Source of the DNA: Parvibaculaceae bacterium PLY_AMNH_Bact1
Lineage (GTDB): Bacteria > Pseudomonadota > Alphaproteobacteria > Parvibaculales > Parvibaculaceae
NCBI GenBank assembly: GCA_032881465.1
Contig: CP126168.1
Span: 1,984,001-2,048,000, forward strand
DNA: 64,000 nucleotides
Reading direction: 5' to 3'
Position numbers and translations under genes: made by a program. Shown in pieces: positions 11,291-22,672 of the stretch (positions are counted from its first letter, which is position 1; every line of letters starts with the position of its first letter). The notes below the pieces were generated by a model. It was given only the letters and a program-made list of their open reading frames with translations. It searched no databases and was not told where the DNA came from.

Positions 11291-11662
11291 TTACTTAGGA
11301 CGCTTGGCGCCGTATTTCGAACGGCGCTGCTTACGGTCTTTCACACCCTGCGTATCGAGCACACCACGAATGATGTGATACCGAACGCCGGGCAAGTCCT
11401 TCACGCGACCACCGCGGATCATCACCACGGAGTGCTCTTGAAGGTTATGACCTTCACCAGGGATATAGCTGGTGACTTCAAAACCATTGGTCAGACGAAC
11501 ACGGGCAACCTTACGAAGAGCCGAGTTCGGCTTCTTTGGTGTCGTCGTATAAACGCGTGTACAGACGCCGCGCTTCTGAGGACAAGCCTCCATCGCTGGC
11601 ACCTTGTTTCGCTTTACCGGCACTTTGCGCGGCTTGCGGATCAGTTGTTGGAAAGTTGGCAT
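11291..11662 (-). CDS. rpsL: 30S ribosomal protein S12
   Basis: The start at 11660-11662 ([13 protein letters not shown]) gives 123 residues; an upstream frame extension of 12 codons is not S12-like. Lys43 (in [13 protein letters not shown]) and Lys88 (in [13 protein letters not shown]) are intact, so the streptomycin-interaction positions are wild type. It is the first gene of the str-S10-spc cluster, with a long upstream leader region. Confidence 0.97.
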   Translation of the reverse strand: MPTFQQLIRKPRKVPVKRNKVPAMEACPQKRGVCTRVYTTTPKKPNSALRKVARVRLTNGFEVTSYIPGEGHNLQEHSVVMIRGGRVKDLPGVRYHIIRGVLDTQGVKDRKQRRSKYGAKRPK

Positions 11663-12128
11663 ATTGCTCTGCCGTTCCTTTAGTTCATCCAAACACAAAA
11701 CCGCGTGCTACCGGGAAGTCCCTTAAGGTTGCACACGGCTCTTAGACACATGAGGCATTCGCTTAATGCCAGCGTCTAAACTTGCAGAGGACCCTGAGAA
11801 AACCCAGGGTCATGCCCCAGTCCTTATCGTCGATTTCGGGCGTCAGCGTTTAGGTTGATCGGCTATCAGTACCGGTAACCGCCTACTGCCTGGCGCGAAA
11901 GTTGGCGGAACCTACCGTCGCCCCTGGGGGGCGTCAACCCCGAGTATTAAGAAAATGGAAGATTTTGTGCGGTTTTTCGTCTTCCCAAGCACCCTGACCA
12001 GAATATCGTGACAACTGCAGCTCAAGAAGGCGGTTTTCACCCCCCAAACACCGATCATCCGCTTGAAAGTGTGCCTTTGACTCAAGGGAACCGGCCATTT
12101 GATTCCCCTCCTCATTTACATTTTTGCC
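11663..12128 (-). promoter_or_regulatory. Upstream region of rpsL (no gene seen)
   Basis: This roughly 470-nt stretch between divergent rpsL and the metallo-beta-lactamase-fold gene has no convincing coding frame; a 67-codon minus frame at 11912-12115 has no recognisable features. It should contain the promoter of the ribosomal superoperon, but no clear -35/-10 pair was found by eye. A perfect 7-bp inverted repeat (GACCCTG/CAGGGTC, 11790-11796 and 11805-11811, 8-nt loop) would form a hairpin in the rpsL leader RNA. Its role is unknown. Confidence 0.35.
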
Positions 12129-12177
12129 TTGTGGATTTTAATTTCACACTTATATTCGTTTAAATGAATATAGGAGA
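12129..12177 (+). promoter_or_regulatory. Promoter with ATTC-N8-GAAT operator (persulfide-repressor type)
   Basis: A -35-like TTGTGG (12129-12134), 16-nt spacer and TATATT (12151-12156) precede the gene at 12184. TATATTC-N8-GAATATA at 12151-12172 is a palindrome with perfect 7-bp arms and a TTTAAA centre. It overlaps the -10 and abuts the AGGAGA ribosome site at 12172-12177. It contains ATTC-N8-GAAT, the motif I recall for SqrR, an ArsR-family persulfide sensor related to BigR. Occupancy would block polymerase and ribosome loading. No ArsR-type regulator gene is present in the window. Confidence 0.55.
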
Positions 12178-12183
12178 TAGGGA

Positions 12184-13089
12184 ATGCCAGCCATAAGCTC
12201 AACCGCCGCGAAGTCCGGTACAAGATCCGTTTTGAAACCAGACGTCCTCTCTTATTTTGACGAGCCAACCAACACCATCACCCACATTGTCACCGATCCG
12301 GAGACAGGCTCGGCAGCCATCATTGACCCTGTCCTTGATTTCGATCAGGCCTCAGCCCGGACGGGCACCAAATCCGCCGATAGGCTGATCGAAACTGTGA
12401 AAGACAAGAACCTCAAGGTTGAGTGGATTTTGGAGACACATATTCACGCCGACCACCTGACAGCCGGCCATTACTTAAAAGAACAGCTAAATGCACCCAT
12501 CGGTGTCGGCCGAAACATCTCTACCGTTCAGAAGACGTTCAATCCTGTTTTCCACCAACCCTACCCTGTTCCCGACGATGGTCGGCCCTTCGACCACCTG
12601 TTTACCGAGGGTGAGAAATTCAGGATCGGCACCCTGGAGGCGTCCGTGATGGCGACACCAGGACACACCCCTGCCTGTGTGTCTTTCCTCATCGGTGACA
12701 GTGTCTTCGTTGGAGACACTCTGTTCATGCCTGACTACGGGACCGCCCGATGTGATTTTCCCGGTGGCGATGCGGGTATGCTCTACGATTCCATAGAGCG
12801 GCTCCTCAACCTGCCGGACAACACCCGCATGTTCCTCTGCCATGACTATCCCCCAGCAGAACGCGAGCCCAAGTGGGAGACCACGGTTGGCGAACAACGC
12901 AACCACAACATTCACATTGCCAACCGCGCTCGAGACGCCTTTGTGGAAATGCGCGAGGACCGAGACAGTGGCCTAAACATGCCCCAACTCATCTTCCCAT
13001 CCCTACAGGTCAATATACAGGCAGGCGAGCTGCCGCACGCGGAGGAGAACGGTGTCCAATATCTGAAAGTTCCGCTCAATCAGTTCTGA
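12184..13089 (+). CDS. MBL-fold hydrolase, persulfide-dioxygenase/Blh-like
   Basis: The 301-residue metallo-beta-lactamase-fold protein has THIHADHL at residues 85-92 (the HxHxDH metal motif), GHTPACVSF and VGDTLFMPDYGTARCDFPGG. Relatives include persulfide dioxygenases (ETHE1/PDO) and the BigR-controlled Blh proteins, which oxidise glutathione persulfide to sulfite using one iron. There is no rhodanese domain. The operator overlapping its promoter supports a sulfide-detoxification role. Its 3' end overlaps the convergent DUF4344 gene by 10 nt. The fold is certain; the exact substrate is inferred. Confidence 0.85.
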   Translation: MPAISSTAAKSGTRSVLKPDVLSYFDEPTNTITHIVTDPETGSAAIIDPVLDFDQASARTGTKSADRLIETVKDKNLKVEWILETHIHADHLTAGHYLKEQLNAPIGVGRNISTVQKTFNPVFHQPYPVPDDGRPFDHLFTEGEKFRIGTLEASVMATPGHTPACVSFLIGDSVFVGDTLFMPDYGTARCDFPGGDAGMLYDSIERLLNLPDNTRMFLCHDYPPAEREPKWETTVGEQRNHNIHIANRARDAFVEMREDRDSGLNMPQLIFPSLQVNIQAGELPHAEENGVQYLKVPLNQF

Positions 13090-14078
13090 TCGCCAGAAGA
13101 CCGATGGATCGCTGAGCTGGCACACCCAAAACTTTCCCCATAAAGCCGCCGCAAACCAGCATTGGCGCAAACAACAACCGCGCTGCGGCTCAAAAACATC
13201 TCTGACTTCGCAAGGAAAACATCGAACAGCTCATAGCAAAACACAATCTCAGAGACGTTGCGATTGTAGTAAGCCTCAGCGCTGCCTGGGCAATTGTCAA
13301 AGAAGAGCCGAACCGGTTGCGGCCAGGCAAAGAACTCTGATGTTCTAGATGCAATCTCTTGTACGAGCCCCGACTCAATCAGCCACCCGCGCACCATTTC
13401 ATGGCGCGGATTTCGCGTCGCCTCATACTCGACCACTATCCCATTGTAGGGCACCAGTGTGCTCTCGCTACGCGCAAAGGAACTCAGCAACCAAAGGTTT
13501 GCCTCAAAAGCTTGGTTGTAGGCTTGCTCACAATCAAAGCCCCTTTCCGCCGGCAACATGTCAGTATCCAGAAGAAAAGAAAGCTCGTCCGGGTTTGCGC
13601 CAAAAAGGAGGCAGTTCACATTGTAGAACCGCTGAATGGCAAGCGAATGGCTGTCCCAGAAGGCATGAGCACTCGGACCAGACGCACTTTCTTCTTCCTC
13701 CCACTCTGACAACCACTCAACCGAGACCATAAGCAGCTTGTTCATCGCAGTCGGGTTGATATCGGTATTGTGGCGAAGGATCATGAAGGTGGTCGCTATC
13801 TGATCTGCAGCGTCCTCTTCCCGTCCAAACAATGGAATAGGAAACTGATGGATCAGTGCATGCCCGATTTCATGCAGCAATGTGAATTCGACATTGGCAA
13901 GAACAAAATCTCTTAAGACTTGCTCCCGCTCTTCGCCGCTCGGCTCTTTAGGCACCAGGTCATTAGCAGCAACAGGGGCGACGACCATCAGGTAACAAAG
14001 CACGGCAAAAAGCAAAAAGCCGCCGCGTCGAAACGCAGCGGCTTTCTGTCTCAAGACTGGCATCATCGCCGCAACCAT
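13080..14078 (-). CDS. Secreted DUF4344-type putative metallopeptidase
   Basis: The 332-residue protein has an N-terminal hydrophobic signal at about residues 18-38 (FLLFAVLCYLMVVAPVAA). It carries a zincin motif, HEIGHALIH, at about residues 69-77, with acidic residues (EEDAAD) about ten residues later as a candidate third ligand. This layout matches DUF4344 metallopeptidases, whose substrates are unknown. The ATG shares one base with the rpoC stop, so it is probably read from the rpoBC transcript; a second ATG four codons in is possible. It converges with, and overlaps by 10 nt, the MBL-fold gene. Confidence 0.75.
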   Translation of the reverse strand: MVAAMMPVLRQKAAAFRRGGFLLFAVLCYLMVVAPVAANDLVPKEPSGEEREQVLRDFVLANVEFTLLHEIGHALIHQFPIPLFGREEDAADQIATTFMILRHNTDINPTAMNKLLMVSVEWLSEWEEEESASGPSAHAFWDSHSLAIQRFYNVNCLLFGANPDELSFLLDTDMLPAERGFDCEQAYNQAFEANLWLLSSFARSESTLVPYNGIVVEYEATRNPRHEMVRGWLIESGLVQEIASRTSEFFAWPQPVRLFFDNCPGSAEAYYNRNVSEIVFCYELFDVFLAKSEMFLSRSAVVVCANAGLRRLYGESFGCASSAIHRSSGDQN

Positions 14079-17000
14079 TAAGCGCCCTCAGAGGGTGCTT
14101 CCGGCGCAGGGGCGACTTCAATCACCTCCTCCGCCACAGCTTCAGCGGGAGCTTCCTCTGGCGGGGCAATCACACCTGTTTCGATTTGCTCTTGCAGGAT
14201 CTTCTCATCACGCTCTGATGCTTCACCACGCAGAAGCTCAACGACCCGACCGGTACCGGCTGGGATCAAACGACCCACGATGATGTTCTCTTTCAGACCG
14301 TGTAGTTCATCGACCTTACCGTTCACCGCGGCGTCTGTGAGGACGCGCGTGGTTTCCTGGAAGGACGCAGCCGAGAAGAAGGAACGCGTCTGCAGCGACG
14401 CTTTGGTAATTCCAAGGAGAACCGGTGTACCCGACCCTTCTTCTTTACCTTCTGCCCGCAGACGATCATTGATCTCGTCAAGCTCAATCCGGTCAACCTG
14501 CTCACCTGAAAGGTAAGGCGCATCACCTGGGTTGGTAATTTCTACCTTCTGCAACATCTGACGGACAATCACCTCGATGTGCTTGTCGTTAATGCCCACG
14601 CCTTGCAGACGGTAAACGTCCTGAACTTCGTTCACGAGGTAGGTCGCCAGTTCCTCAACACCAGATATGGCAAGAATGTCATGCGGTGCCGGGTGGCCAT
14701 CAAGCAGGTATTCGCCCTTCTCGATGATATCGCCTTCCTGCACTGTGATGTGCTTGCCTTTCGGGATGAGATACTCCCATGGATCCCCACCATCTTCAGG
14801 GTGAACCATGATCCGGCGCTTGTTCTTATAGTCACGTCCGAACTCAACCTTACCGGTTCCTTCGGAGATGATGGCGTGGTCCTTCGGACGACGCGCTTCA
14901 AAGAGTTCAGCCACACGTGGCAGACCACCCGTAATGTCACGGGTCTTAGCGCCTTCGGTTGGAATACGTGCAAGCACGTCACCAGCGTGGACGTCAGCAC
15001 CCGCTTCCACTGACAAGACAGCGTCAACGGAAAGCAAGAACCGCGCATCATTTCCGTTAGAAAGCTTCAGCACCTCGCCGTCACTTCCCTTCACAACAAC
15101 AGCTGGACGAAGTTCCGCAGCTTTCGGGCTTGTCCGCCAGTCAATAACAACGCGTTGGGAAATACCCGTCGCTTCGTCAGTAACTTCTCGGATGGACATG
15201 CCTTCAACCAGGTCTTCAAACGCAGCAGTACCATTCACCTCTGTCGCGATTGGCACTGTGTACGGATCCCACTCAGCGATACGCTGACCACGCTCAACCG
15301 TGTCACCATCATCAACCCGCAAGCGCGAACCGTAGGTCAACTTATTGGAAGAACGCTCATTGCCATGCTCGTCCAGAATCTGGATCTGCACATTCCGACC
15401 CATGACGATCAGAGCCCCAGAGGAGTCTTTCACGATATTACGGTTTGCAATCTGTACCGTACCGGCATGGTTTGATTCCAGGAAGGACGTGTCGACAACC
15501 TGCGCTGTACCACCAATATGGAACGTCCGCATAGTGAGCTGTGTACCAGGCTCTCCGATGGACTGAGCGGCAATAACACCCACAGCTTCACCCATGTTCA
15601 CAGGCGTTCCGCGAGCAAGGTCACGGCCATAACAGGTCGCACAGATACCGTTCCGGGTTTCACATGTCAGGCCCGAGCGAATGCGAAGCTCTTCGATATT
15701 TGCTTCCTCAAGCACATCGACATCTGCTTCGTCGAGCAAATGCCCTGCTTTAAACAGAAGCTCACCAGTAGCTGGGTGCAGAATATCATCGACCGGTGTC
15801 CGTCCGAGAACACGCTGACCAAGAGAAACTGTCACCTCACCAGATTCAATCACCGCGCCAAGCGTAATGCCGTTCTTGGTTCCGCAATCCTCTTCGATTA
15901 CGATGCAATCCTGCGCAACGTCAACCAGACGACGAGTGAGATATCCAGAGTTCGCTGTTTTAAGCGCCGTGTCGGCAAGACCTTTACGCGCACCGTGAGT
16001 TGAGTTGAAGTACTCAAGAACGGTCAGACCTTCCTTAAAGTTCGAGATAATCGGTGTTTCGATAATCTCGCCAGAAGGCTTGGCCATCAGGCCACGCATC
16101 GCGGCAAGCTGGCGCATCTGCGTGGGAGATCCACGCGCGCCAGAGTGCGCCATCATGTAGATTGAGTTGATCGGCTCTTCGCGCTTGGTTTCTTCGTCGA
16201 TTTGAACGGAAGAAATTTTGCCCATCATCGTGTCAGCGACTTTGTCCGTACACTTCGCCCAGGCATCAACAACCTTGTTGTACTTCTCACCCTGAGTGAT
16301 CAGACCGTCAATGTACTGCTGCTCATATTCCTTCGCGAGAGCACGAGTCTCTTCAACCAGGTTCACCTTTTCAGCTGGAATGATCATGTCATCCTTACCG
16401 AAAGAAATACCCGCACGGCAGGCCTGGCGGAAACCGAGACCCATAATCTGGTCACAGAAGATCACCGTTTCCTTCTGACCGCAGTGGCGGTAGACGACGT
16501 CGATCGTGTTGGAGATTTCCCGCTTCGTGAGGAGACGGTTGATCAGATCAAACGGCACCTTGTGGTTCTTTGGAAGAACTTCCGCGATCAACATCCGGCC
16601 AGGCGTCGAGTCAACGACATGAGAAACCAGGTTCCCCTCTTCGTCCTTCGTCGTCCAGCGTGCCTTGATCTTGGCATGCAACGTGACGAGCTTATTGTCG
16701 AGAGCATGTTCGATTTCAGAAATATCTGAGAAGATCATGCCTTCGCCAGGCTCATTGTCTTTCATCTGCGAGATGTAATAGAGACCGAGCACAATATCCT
16801 GCGACGGCACAATAATCGGCGACCCATTGGCTGGGTGCAGAATATTGTTGGTCGACATCATAAGTACCCGAGCTTCCAGCTGAGCTTCCAGCGACAGCGG
16901 CACGTGAACCGCCATTTGGTCACCGTCGAAGTCAGCGTTAAACGCCGCACAGACCAACGGGTGTAGCTGAATGGCCTTACCCTCAATCAGAACGGGTTCA

Positions 17001-18316
17001 AACGCCTGAATGCCCAAGCGGTGAAGCGTCGGCGCCCGGTTGAGAAGCACCGGATGTTCCCGGATCACTTCCTCAAGAATATCCCAGACCTCGGGACGTT
17101 CTTTCTCCACAAGCTTCTTAGCCTGTTTCACCGTTGCGCTGAGGCCTTTGGCTTCGAGACGTGAATAGATAAACGGCTTGAAGAGCTCCAGTGCCATCTT
17201 CTTCGGCAGGCCACACTGATGCAGCTTAAGCTCTGGACCCACCACAATCACGGAACGACCGGAATAGTCGACACGCTTACCAAGAAGGTTCTGACGGAAA
17301 CGTCCCTGCTTGCCTTTAAGCATATCAGCAAGAGACTTCAGCGGACGTTTGTTGGCGCCCGTAATGACGCGGCCACGACGACCATTGTCGAAGAGCGCAT
17401 CAACAGATTCCTGCAGCATCCGTTTTTCGTTACGGATGATGATGTCAGGAGCCCGGAGCTCCATCAAACGCTTCAGCCGGTTGTTCCGGTTGATCACCCG
17501 ACGATACAGATCGTTGAGGTCGGACGTTGCAAACCGACCACCATCTAGCGGCACAAGAGGACGCAGCTCAGGCGGAATAACCGGCACAACTTTCAGGATC
17601 ATCCACTCAGGGCGGTTGCCGGAATGGATAAAGGCTTCGATCACCTTCAGACGCTTAGCAAGCTTCTTAGGCTTCAGCTCAGTGGTTGCTTCCGCAATTT
17701 CCACACGCAGGTCAGCCGCGATCTTCTCAAGATCAAGACCTTCCATCATGTCGCGGATGGCTTCCGCGCCAATGCCAGCAGTAAAGCTGTCAGGACCATA
17801 TTCGTCCTGAGCGTCGAGATATTCTTCCTCGGTGAGGAGCTGCTTCTCTTTCAGCGGTGTGAGGCCCGGCTCAACGACGATGTAGTTTTCAAAATACAGA
17901 ACCCGCTCAAGATCCTTGAGCGTCATGTCCATCAACAGACCGATGCGTGATGGCAGTGACTTCAGGAACCAAATGTGTGCAACCGGCGCGGCGAGCTCAA
18001 TATGGCCCATGCGTTCACGACGGACTTTGGTCAGCGTAACTTCGACACCGCATTTTTCGCAGATGATGCCCTTATATTTCATCCGCTTGTATTTGCCGCA
18101 AAGGCATTCGTAATCCTTGATCGGCCCGAAAATCCGCGCACAGAAAAGACCATCCCTCTCCGGTTTGAACGTCCGGTAGTTGATCGTCTCTGGCTTTTTG
18201 ATCTCGCCATAGGACCAGGAAAGGATCCGCTCGGGGCTGGCGAGCGAAATCTGGATCTGCTCAAAAGTTTGAGCTGGCGCAGTTGGATTGAAAAGGTTCA
18301 TGACCTCTTGGTTCAT
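14078..18316 (-). CDS. rpoC: RNA polymerase beta' subunit
   Basis: The 1412-residue product has the N-terminal zinc ribbon ([20 protein letters not shown]), the catalytic [12 protein letters not shown] magnesium motif, the trigger-loop region and the second zinc site around [17 protein letters not shown]-terminal Ala/Pro/Glu-rich tail follows the conserved core. It follows rpoB after a 154-nt spacer that carries two hairpins. Its stop codon overlaps the next gene's start. Confidence 0.98.
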   Translation of the reverse strand: MNQEVMNLFNPTAPAQTFEQIQISLASPERILSWSYGEIKKPETINYRTFKPERDGLFCARIFGPIKDYECLCGKYKRMKYKGIICEKCGVEVTLTKVRRERMGHIELAAPVAHIWFLKSLPSRIGLLMDMTLKDLERVLYFENYIVVEPGLTPLKEKQLLTEEEYLDAQDEYGPDSFTAGIGAEAIRDMMEGLDLEKIAADLRVEIAEATTELKPKKLAKRLKVIEAFIHSGNRPEWMILKVVPVIPPELRPLVPLDGGRFATSDLNDLYRRVINRNNRLKRLMELRAPDIIIRNEKRMLQESVDALFDNGRRGRVITGANKRPLKSLADMLKGKQGRFRQNLLGKRVDYSGRSVIVVGPELKLHQCGLPKKMALELFKPFIYSRLEAKGLSATVKQAKKLVEKERPEVWDILEEVIREHPVLLNRAPTLHRLGIQAFEPVLIEGKAIQLHPLVCAAFNADFDGDQMAVHVPLSLEAQLEARVLMMSTNNILHPANGSPIIVPSQDIVLGLYYISQMKDNEPGEGMIFSDISEIEHALDNKLVTLHAKIKARWTTKDEEGNLVSHVVDSTPGRMLIAEVLPKNHKVPFDLINRLLTKREISNTIDVVYRHCGQKETVIFCDQIMGLGFRQACRAGISFGKDDMIIPAEKVNLVEETRALAKEYEQQYIDGLITQGEKYNKVVDAWAKCTDKVADTMMGKISSVQIDEETKREEPINSIYMMAHSGARGSPTQMRQLAAMRGLMAKPSGEIIETPIISNFKEGLTVLEYFNSTHGARKGLADTALKTANSGYLTRRLVDVAQDCIVIEEDCGTKNGITLGAVIESGEVTVSLGQRVLGRTPVDDILHPATGELLFKAGHLLDEADVDVLEEANIEELRIRSGLTCETRNGICATCYGRDLARGTPVNMGEAVGVIAAQSIGEPGTQLTMRTFHIGGTAQVVDTSFLESNHAGTVQIANRNIVKDSSGALIVMGRNVQIQILDEHGNERSSNKLTYGSRLRVDDGDTVERGQRIAEWDPYTVPIATEVNGTAAFEDLVEGMSIREVTDEATGISQRVVIDWRTSPKAAELRPAVVVKGSDGEVLKLSNGNDARFLLSVDAVLSVEAGADVHAGDVLARIPTEGAKTRDITGGLPRVAELFEARRPKDHAIISEGTGKVEFGRDYKNKRRIMVHPEDGGDPWEYLIPKGKHITVQEGDIIEKGEYLLDGHPAPHDILAISGVEELATYLVNEVQDVYRLQGVGINDKHIEVIVRQMLQKVEITNPGDAPYLSGEQVDRIELDEINDRLRAEGKEEGSGTPVLLGITKASLQTRSFFSAASFQETTRVLTDAAVNGKVDELHGLKENIIVGRLIPAGTGRVVELLRGEASERDEKILQEQIETGVIAPPEEAPAEAVAEEVIEVAPAPEAPSEGA

Positions 18317-18417
18317 GGACTTCTCCTCGGTTCGGACCCGGATCGGTCAAAAGACCTTTAGGGGTATTTGAGATACCGACAGGGCCCGTCAGCATCGCCC
18401 CAATTCAAATTCGCATC

Positions 18418-18464
18418 TGCTCCCTCGAGAGGAGCAATTGACGGGCGCGTCAAACGCGCCCGTC
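18418..18464 (-). promoter_or_regulatory. Tandem hairpins between rpoB and rpoC
   Basis: Just after the rpoB stop, GACGGGCGCGT/ACGCGCCCGTC (18440-18464) forms an 11-bp perfect stem with a 3-nt loop. It is followed in the transcript by AATTGCTCC and a second stem TGCTCC/GGAGCA (18418-18436, 7-nt loop). There is no U-run, so a simple intrinsic terminator is unlikely. A processing, stabilising or attenuating element is more plausible. The layout and the GGAGCAATTG element match the rplL-rpoB spacer. Confidence 0.5.
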
Positions 18465-18470
18465 CAATTC

Positions 18471-21400
18471 TTAGCTCGCTGGCCGATCGATCAGCTCGAC
18501 ATTGAGGCCGAGAGAACGCATCTCTTTCACAAGAACATTGAAGCTTTCCGGGATACCCGCTTCGAACGTGTCATCCCCACGAACGATCGCTTCATAGACC
18601 TTGGTACGACCGGCAACGTCATCCGATTTCACGGTCAACATTTCCTGCAACGTGTACGCAGCGCCATAAGCTTCAAGTGCCCACACTTCCATTTCACCAA
18701 AGCGCTGGCCGCCGAACTGGGCCTTACCACCGAGTGGCTGCTGAGTGACGAGACTGTATGGACCGATGGACCGCGCATGGATCTTGTCGTCGACAAGGTG
18801 ATGCAGCTTCAGCATATAGATGTACCCAACCGTCACATCACGGTCGAAGGTCTCTCCTGTCCGTCCGTCATAGAGCGTAACCTGACCAGAGTGACCAAGA
18901 CCCGCATTCTCGAGCTGGGTCACAACATCTGGTTCGTGGGCCCCATCAAACACCGGCGTCGCAAACGGCACGCCGTTGCGAAGATTACCTGCCATCTCGA
19001 TCAGGGCTGGCTCTTCAAGCGATGCGTATGTCTCATCGCCCTCATAGACCTTGTCCAAAGTTTCACGCAGTGCGGCGGTGCTATTCTCACGCTGATAAAT
19101 TTCCAGCGCTTGCGTGACCTTCCGTCCAATGCCGTGCGAAGCCCAACCCAAATGGGTTTCAAGGATCTGCCCGACATTCATTCGGCTCGGCACCCCGAGA
19201 GGATTAAGCACCACGTCAACCTGTGTTCCATCTTCCAGGTGAGGCATATCTTCCACTGGCACGATGCGAGAAATCACACCCTTATTGCCGTGACGACCAG
19301 CCATCTTGTCACCAGGTTGAAGCTTACGCTTCACCGCAACAAACACTTTGACCATCTTCATAACGCCAGGTGGCAATTCATCTCCACGCTGAAGCTTGTC
19401 GACCTTGTCTTCAAAGCGTGCCTCTAGGCGCGCTTTAGACTCGTCATACTGACGCTTCAGAGCTTCGATTTCGGTCATGGCTTTTTCATTGCCGACAGCA
19501 ATCTGCCACCACTGTCCCTTGGACAGACCATCCAGATCCGCTTTCGAAACCTTGGCGCCAGCAGCAAGATCAGCAGGTCCGGAAACCACTTCCTTGCCTG
19601 TCAGGATTTCCTGAAGACGTCCATAAACGTTCCGCTCAAGGATCGCGAGCTCATCATCCCGGTCTTTTGCGAGACGTTCAATTTCATCACGCTCAATCGA
19701 CATGGCACGCTCGTCTTTGTCGACGCCGTGGCGGTTAAACACACGAACCTCAACAACCGTCCCCGTTACACCTGGCGGCAAACGAAGTGACGTGTCACGA
19801 ACGTCAGATGCTTTTTCACCGAAGATGGCGCGCAGAAGTTTTTCTTCCGGCGTCATTGGGCTCTCACCCTTCGGCGTGATCTTACCGACGAGAATGTCGG
19901 ACGGACCAACTTCAGCACCGATATAAACGATACCTGCCTCATCAAGATTGCGAAGCGCTTCTTCACCAACGTTTGGAATATCGCGCGTAATCTCTTCAGG
20001 CCCAAGTTTCGTATCACGAGCCATCACTTCGAACTCTTCGAGGTGAATGGACGTAAACACGTCATCCCGCACGATCCGCTCAGAGATCAGGATAGAGTCC
20101 TCAAAGTTGTAGCCATTCCAAGGCATGAACGCGACGAGCACGTTTCGGCCAAGAGCCAGTTCCCCAAGGTCTGTGGAAGGACCATCCGCAATGATGTCGC
20201 CACCATTGATCCGATCACCCACACGCACCAGCGGACGCTGATTGATGCAAGTGTTCTGGTTCGACCGCTGGAACTTCCGCAGGTTGTAAATATCGACCCC
20301 AGGCTTGCCTGGATCAGTTTCTTCTGTCGCTCGGATAACGATACGTGTCGCGTCCACCTGGTCGACAACACCTGTCCGACGGGCAGCAATCGCAGCACCG
20401 CTATCGCGCGCCACAACCTCTTCCATACCCGTACCAACGAACGGCGCTTCAGCTTTCACCAACGGCACCGCCTGACGCTGCATGTTCGAGCCCATAAGAG
20501 CACGGTTCGCGTCATCGTTTTCAAGGAATGGGATAAGAGCGGCCGCAACAGACACAATCTGTTTTGGTGACACGTCAATCAGATCCACCTGCTCAGGCGG
20601 GACCATTTCGAAGTCGCCATCGATACGACAGTTCAGAAGGTCATCCTGAAGTTTGCTGTCTGCACCGATTGGTACATTCGCTTGCGCGACGCGGTAGCGG
20701 GCTTCTTCCATGGCAGAAAGATAAACCGTGTCGTCGGTCACCTTCCCGTCCACAACGCGCCGGTATGGGCTTTCAATGAAGCCATACTTATTGACGCGGG
20801 CGAAGGTTGCCAGGGAGTTGATCAGACCAATATTTGGCCCTTCCGGTGTTTCAATCGGACAGATACGACCATAGTGAGTTGGATGGACGTCACGGACTTC
20901 AAAGCCAGCCCGTTCACGTGTCAAACCGCCTGGCCCAAGCGCAGAAAGACGACGCTTATGCGTAATCTCTGAGAGTGGGTTCGTTTGGTCCATAAACTGC
21001 GAGAGCTGCGATGAGCCGAAGAACTCACGAACAGCCGCAGCAACCGGTTTCGCATTGATCAGGTCATGGGGCATGACTGTGTCGATATCGACAGAGCTCA
21101 TCCGCTCCTTGATCGCCCGCTCCATGCGCAGCAGACCGATGCGATATTGGTTTTCCATCAACTCACCAACCGAACGCACACGCCGGTTGCCGAGATTATC
21201 AATGTCATCAATTTCACCGCGGCCATCACGCAGACCAACAATGGTCCGGATGACCTCAATGATGTCTTCTTTGCGCAACACACGTACTGTATCTTCCGCA
21301 TCAAGATTGAGGCGCATGTTCATCTTCACGCGACCAACAGCTGACAGGTCATAGCGTTCTGGATCGAAGAACAGGCTGTGGAAGAGCGCATCGGCCGTAT

Positions 21401-22562
21401 CAAGGGTCGGTGGCTCACCTGGGCGCATCACACGGTAAATATCGTAGAGGGCCTGCTCACGGTCCGTGGCCTTATCAACAGCCAATGTGTTGCGAATGAA
21501 GGCGCCCGTATTCACATGGTCAATGTCGAGCGTGTTGATTTCGCTGGCACCAGCGTCAACCAAGGTCTCAAGAAGCTCTTCTGTAATCTCCTCGCCTGCT
21601 TCGGCAAAGATCTCACCAGTCTCTGTATTCACGAGCTCTTCGGCCATATAGCGACCGATCACTTCAATGTCCTGAACCAGGAGTTCTTTCAGACCATCTT
21701 CTGCAAGCTTGCGTGCCAGGCGCGGAGTCATCTTCCGGCCAGCCTCAACAACAACTTCACCATTCTTCGCATTGACCAGGTCATGCTCAGGTTTGAAGCC
21801 ACGATAGCGCTCAGGGTCAAACGGAAGCTTCCAACCGTCCTTCGTCTTCGCGTATTTTACATGACCATAGAACGTGTTGAGGATGTCCTCAGAGTCCAGA
21901 CCAAGCGCGTAGAGCAGCGTCGTTACCGGCAGTTTCCGGCGACGGTCAATGCGCACATGGACAATGTCTTTTGCATCAAACTCGAAATCGAGCCAGGAAC
22001 CTCGGTAAGGGATAACGCGCGCAGCAAACAGCAGCTTGCCCGATGAGTGGGTCTTGCCCTTGTCATGGTCAAAGAACACGCCCGGGCTACGGTGCATCTG
22101 CGAAACAATCACGCGCTCCGTGCCGTTCACGACGAACGTACCGTTCGTGGTCATGAAAGGCATGTCGCCCATATAGACATCTTGTTCTTTGATGTCTTTA
22201 ACGGACTTGGCACCTGTGTCCTCGTCCACTTCAAACACGATCAACCGCAATGTGACCTTGAGCGGCGCTGCGAACGTCATGTCGCGCTGCTGACACTCTT
22301 CCACGTCATATTTTGGATGCTCAAACTCGTAGTCGACAAATTCCAGCATAGCGGTTTCTGAAAAATCGCTAATCGGGAAGACCGACCCGAATACAGACTG
22401 CAGACCTTGATCAAGGCGCGTCCCATCGGACTGCCGATCAACCTGCAAGAACTGGTCATAAGAATATTTTTGAACCTCGATCAGGTTTGGCATTTCTGCC
22501 ACCTGGGGGATACGTCCAAATGATTTACGAACCCGCTTCCGACCAGTAAATGACTGCGTCAT
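18471..22562 (-). CDS. rpoB: RNA polymerase beta subunit
   Basis: The 1363-residue product is full length. The rifampicin-binding region reads [20 protein letters not shown] then [10 protein letters not shown], with the residues equivalent to E. coli Asp516, His526 and Ser531 unchanged, so it looks rifampicin-sensitive. It lies 110 nt after rplL, across a hairpin-bearing spacer. A 329-codon plus frame opposite it is a shadow. Confidence 0.98.
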   Translation of the reverse strand: MTQSFTGRKRVRKSFGRIPQVAEMPNLIEVQKYSYDQFLQVDRQSDGTRLDQGLQSVFGSVFPISDFSETAMLEFVDYEFEHPKYDVEECQQRDMTFAAPLKVTLRLIVFEVDEDTGAKSVKDIKEQDVYMGDMPFMTTNGTFVVNGTERVIVSQMHRSPGVFFDHDKGKTHSSGKLLFAARVIPYRGSWLDFEFDAKDIVHVRIDRRRKLPVTTLLYALGLDSEDILNTFYGHVKYAKTKDGWKLPFDPERYRGFKPEHDLVNAKNGEVVVEAGRKMTPRLARKLAEDGLKELLVQDIEVIGRYMAEELVNTETGEIFAEAGEEITEELLETLVDAGASEINTLDIDHVNTGAFIRNTLAVDKATDREQALYDIYRVMRPGEPPTLDTADALFHSLFFDPERYDLSAVGRVKMNMRLNLDAEDTVRVLRKEDIIEVIRTIVGLRDGRGEIDDIDNLGNRRVRSVGELMENQYRIGLLRMERAIKERMSSVDIDTVMPHDLINAKPVAAAVREFFGSSQLSQFMDQTNPLSEITHKRRLSALGPGGLTRERAGFEVRDVHPTHYGRICPIETPEGPNIGLINSLATFARVNKYGFIESPYRRVVDGKVTDDTVYLSAMEEARYRVAQANVPIGADSKLQDDLLNCRIDGDFEMVPPEQVDLIDVSPKQIVSVAAALIPFLENDDANRALMGSNMQRQAVPLVKAEAPFVGTGMEEVVARDSGAAIAARRTGVVDQVDATRIVIRATEETDPGKPGVDIYNLRKFQRSNQNTCINQRPLVRVGDRINGGDIIADGPSTDLGELALGRNVLVAFMPWNGYNFEDSILISERIVRDDVFTSIHLEEFEVMARDTKLGPEEITRDIPNVGEEALRNLDEAGIVYIGAEVGPSDILVGKITPKGESPMTPEEKLLRAIFGEKASDVRDTSLRLPPGVTGTVVEVRVFNRHGVDKDERAMSIERDEIERLAKDRDDELAILERNVYGRLQEILTGKEVVSGPADLAAGAKVSKADLDGLSKGQWWQIAVGNEKAMTEIEALKRQYDESKARLEARFEDKVDKLQRGDELPPGVMKMVKVFVAVKRKLQPGDKMAGRHGNKGVISRIVPVEDMPHLEDGTQVDVVLNPLGVPSRMNVGQILETHLGWASHGIGRKVTQALEIYQRENSTAALRETLDKVYEGDETYASLEEPALIEMAGNLRNGVPFATPVFDGAHEPDVVTQLENAGLGHSGQVTLYDGRTGETFDRDVTVGYIYMLKLHHLVDDKIHARSIGPYSLVTQQPLGGKAQFGGQRFGEMEVWALEAYGAAYTLQEMLTVKSDDVAGRTKVYEAIVRGDDTFEAGIPESFNVLVKEMRSLGLNVELIDRPAS

Positions 22563-22620
22563 TTTTGTTCCTCGAAATCTTCCTCAGACAAAGTGCCGGA
22601 TCAGTGAGAAACCTCACCAC

Positions 22621-22666
22621 GCTCCTCCGGCGGAGCAATTGGGAGCGACCGTGAGGCCGCTCCCAA
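22621..22666 (-). promoter_or_regulatory. Tandem hairpins between rplL and rpoB
   Basis: In the transcript, TTGGGAGCGGCC pairs with GGTCGCTCCCAA (22639-22666; 12 bp including one G-U, loop TCAC). It is followed by TTGCTCCG and a second stem GCTCC/GGAGC (22621-22636). In E. coli this spacer holds an attenuator and RNase III site that lower rpoBC expression relative to L7/L12. The location fits the same job, but that role is inferred. Confidence 0.5.
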
Positions 22667-22672
22667 GCAGTA

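Noticed and set aside
11912-12115. 67-codon minus frame upstream of rpsL
   Set aside because: No ribosome site and no recognisable sequence; more likely leader or promoter DNA.
18440-18464. Strong hairpin after rpoB as an intrinsic terminator
   Set aside because: No U-run follows and rpoC must be transcribed from upstream; kept as a processing or attenuation element instead.
18438-19427. 329-codon plus-strand frame opposite rpoB
   Set aside because: Shadow of rpoB; no domain or motif and no start signal.
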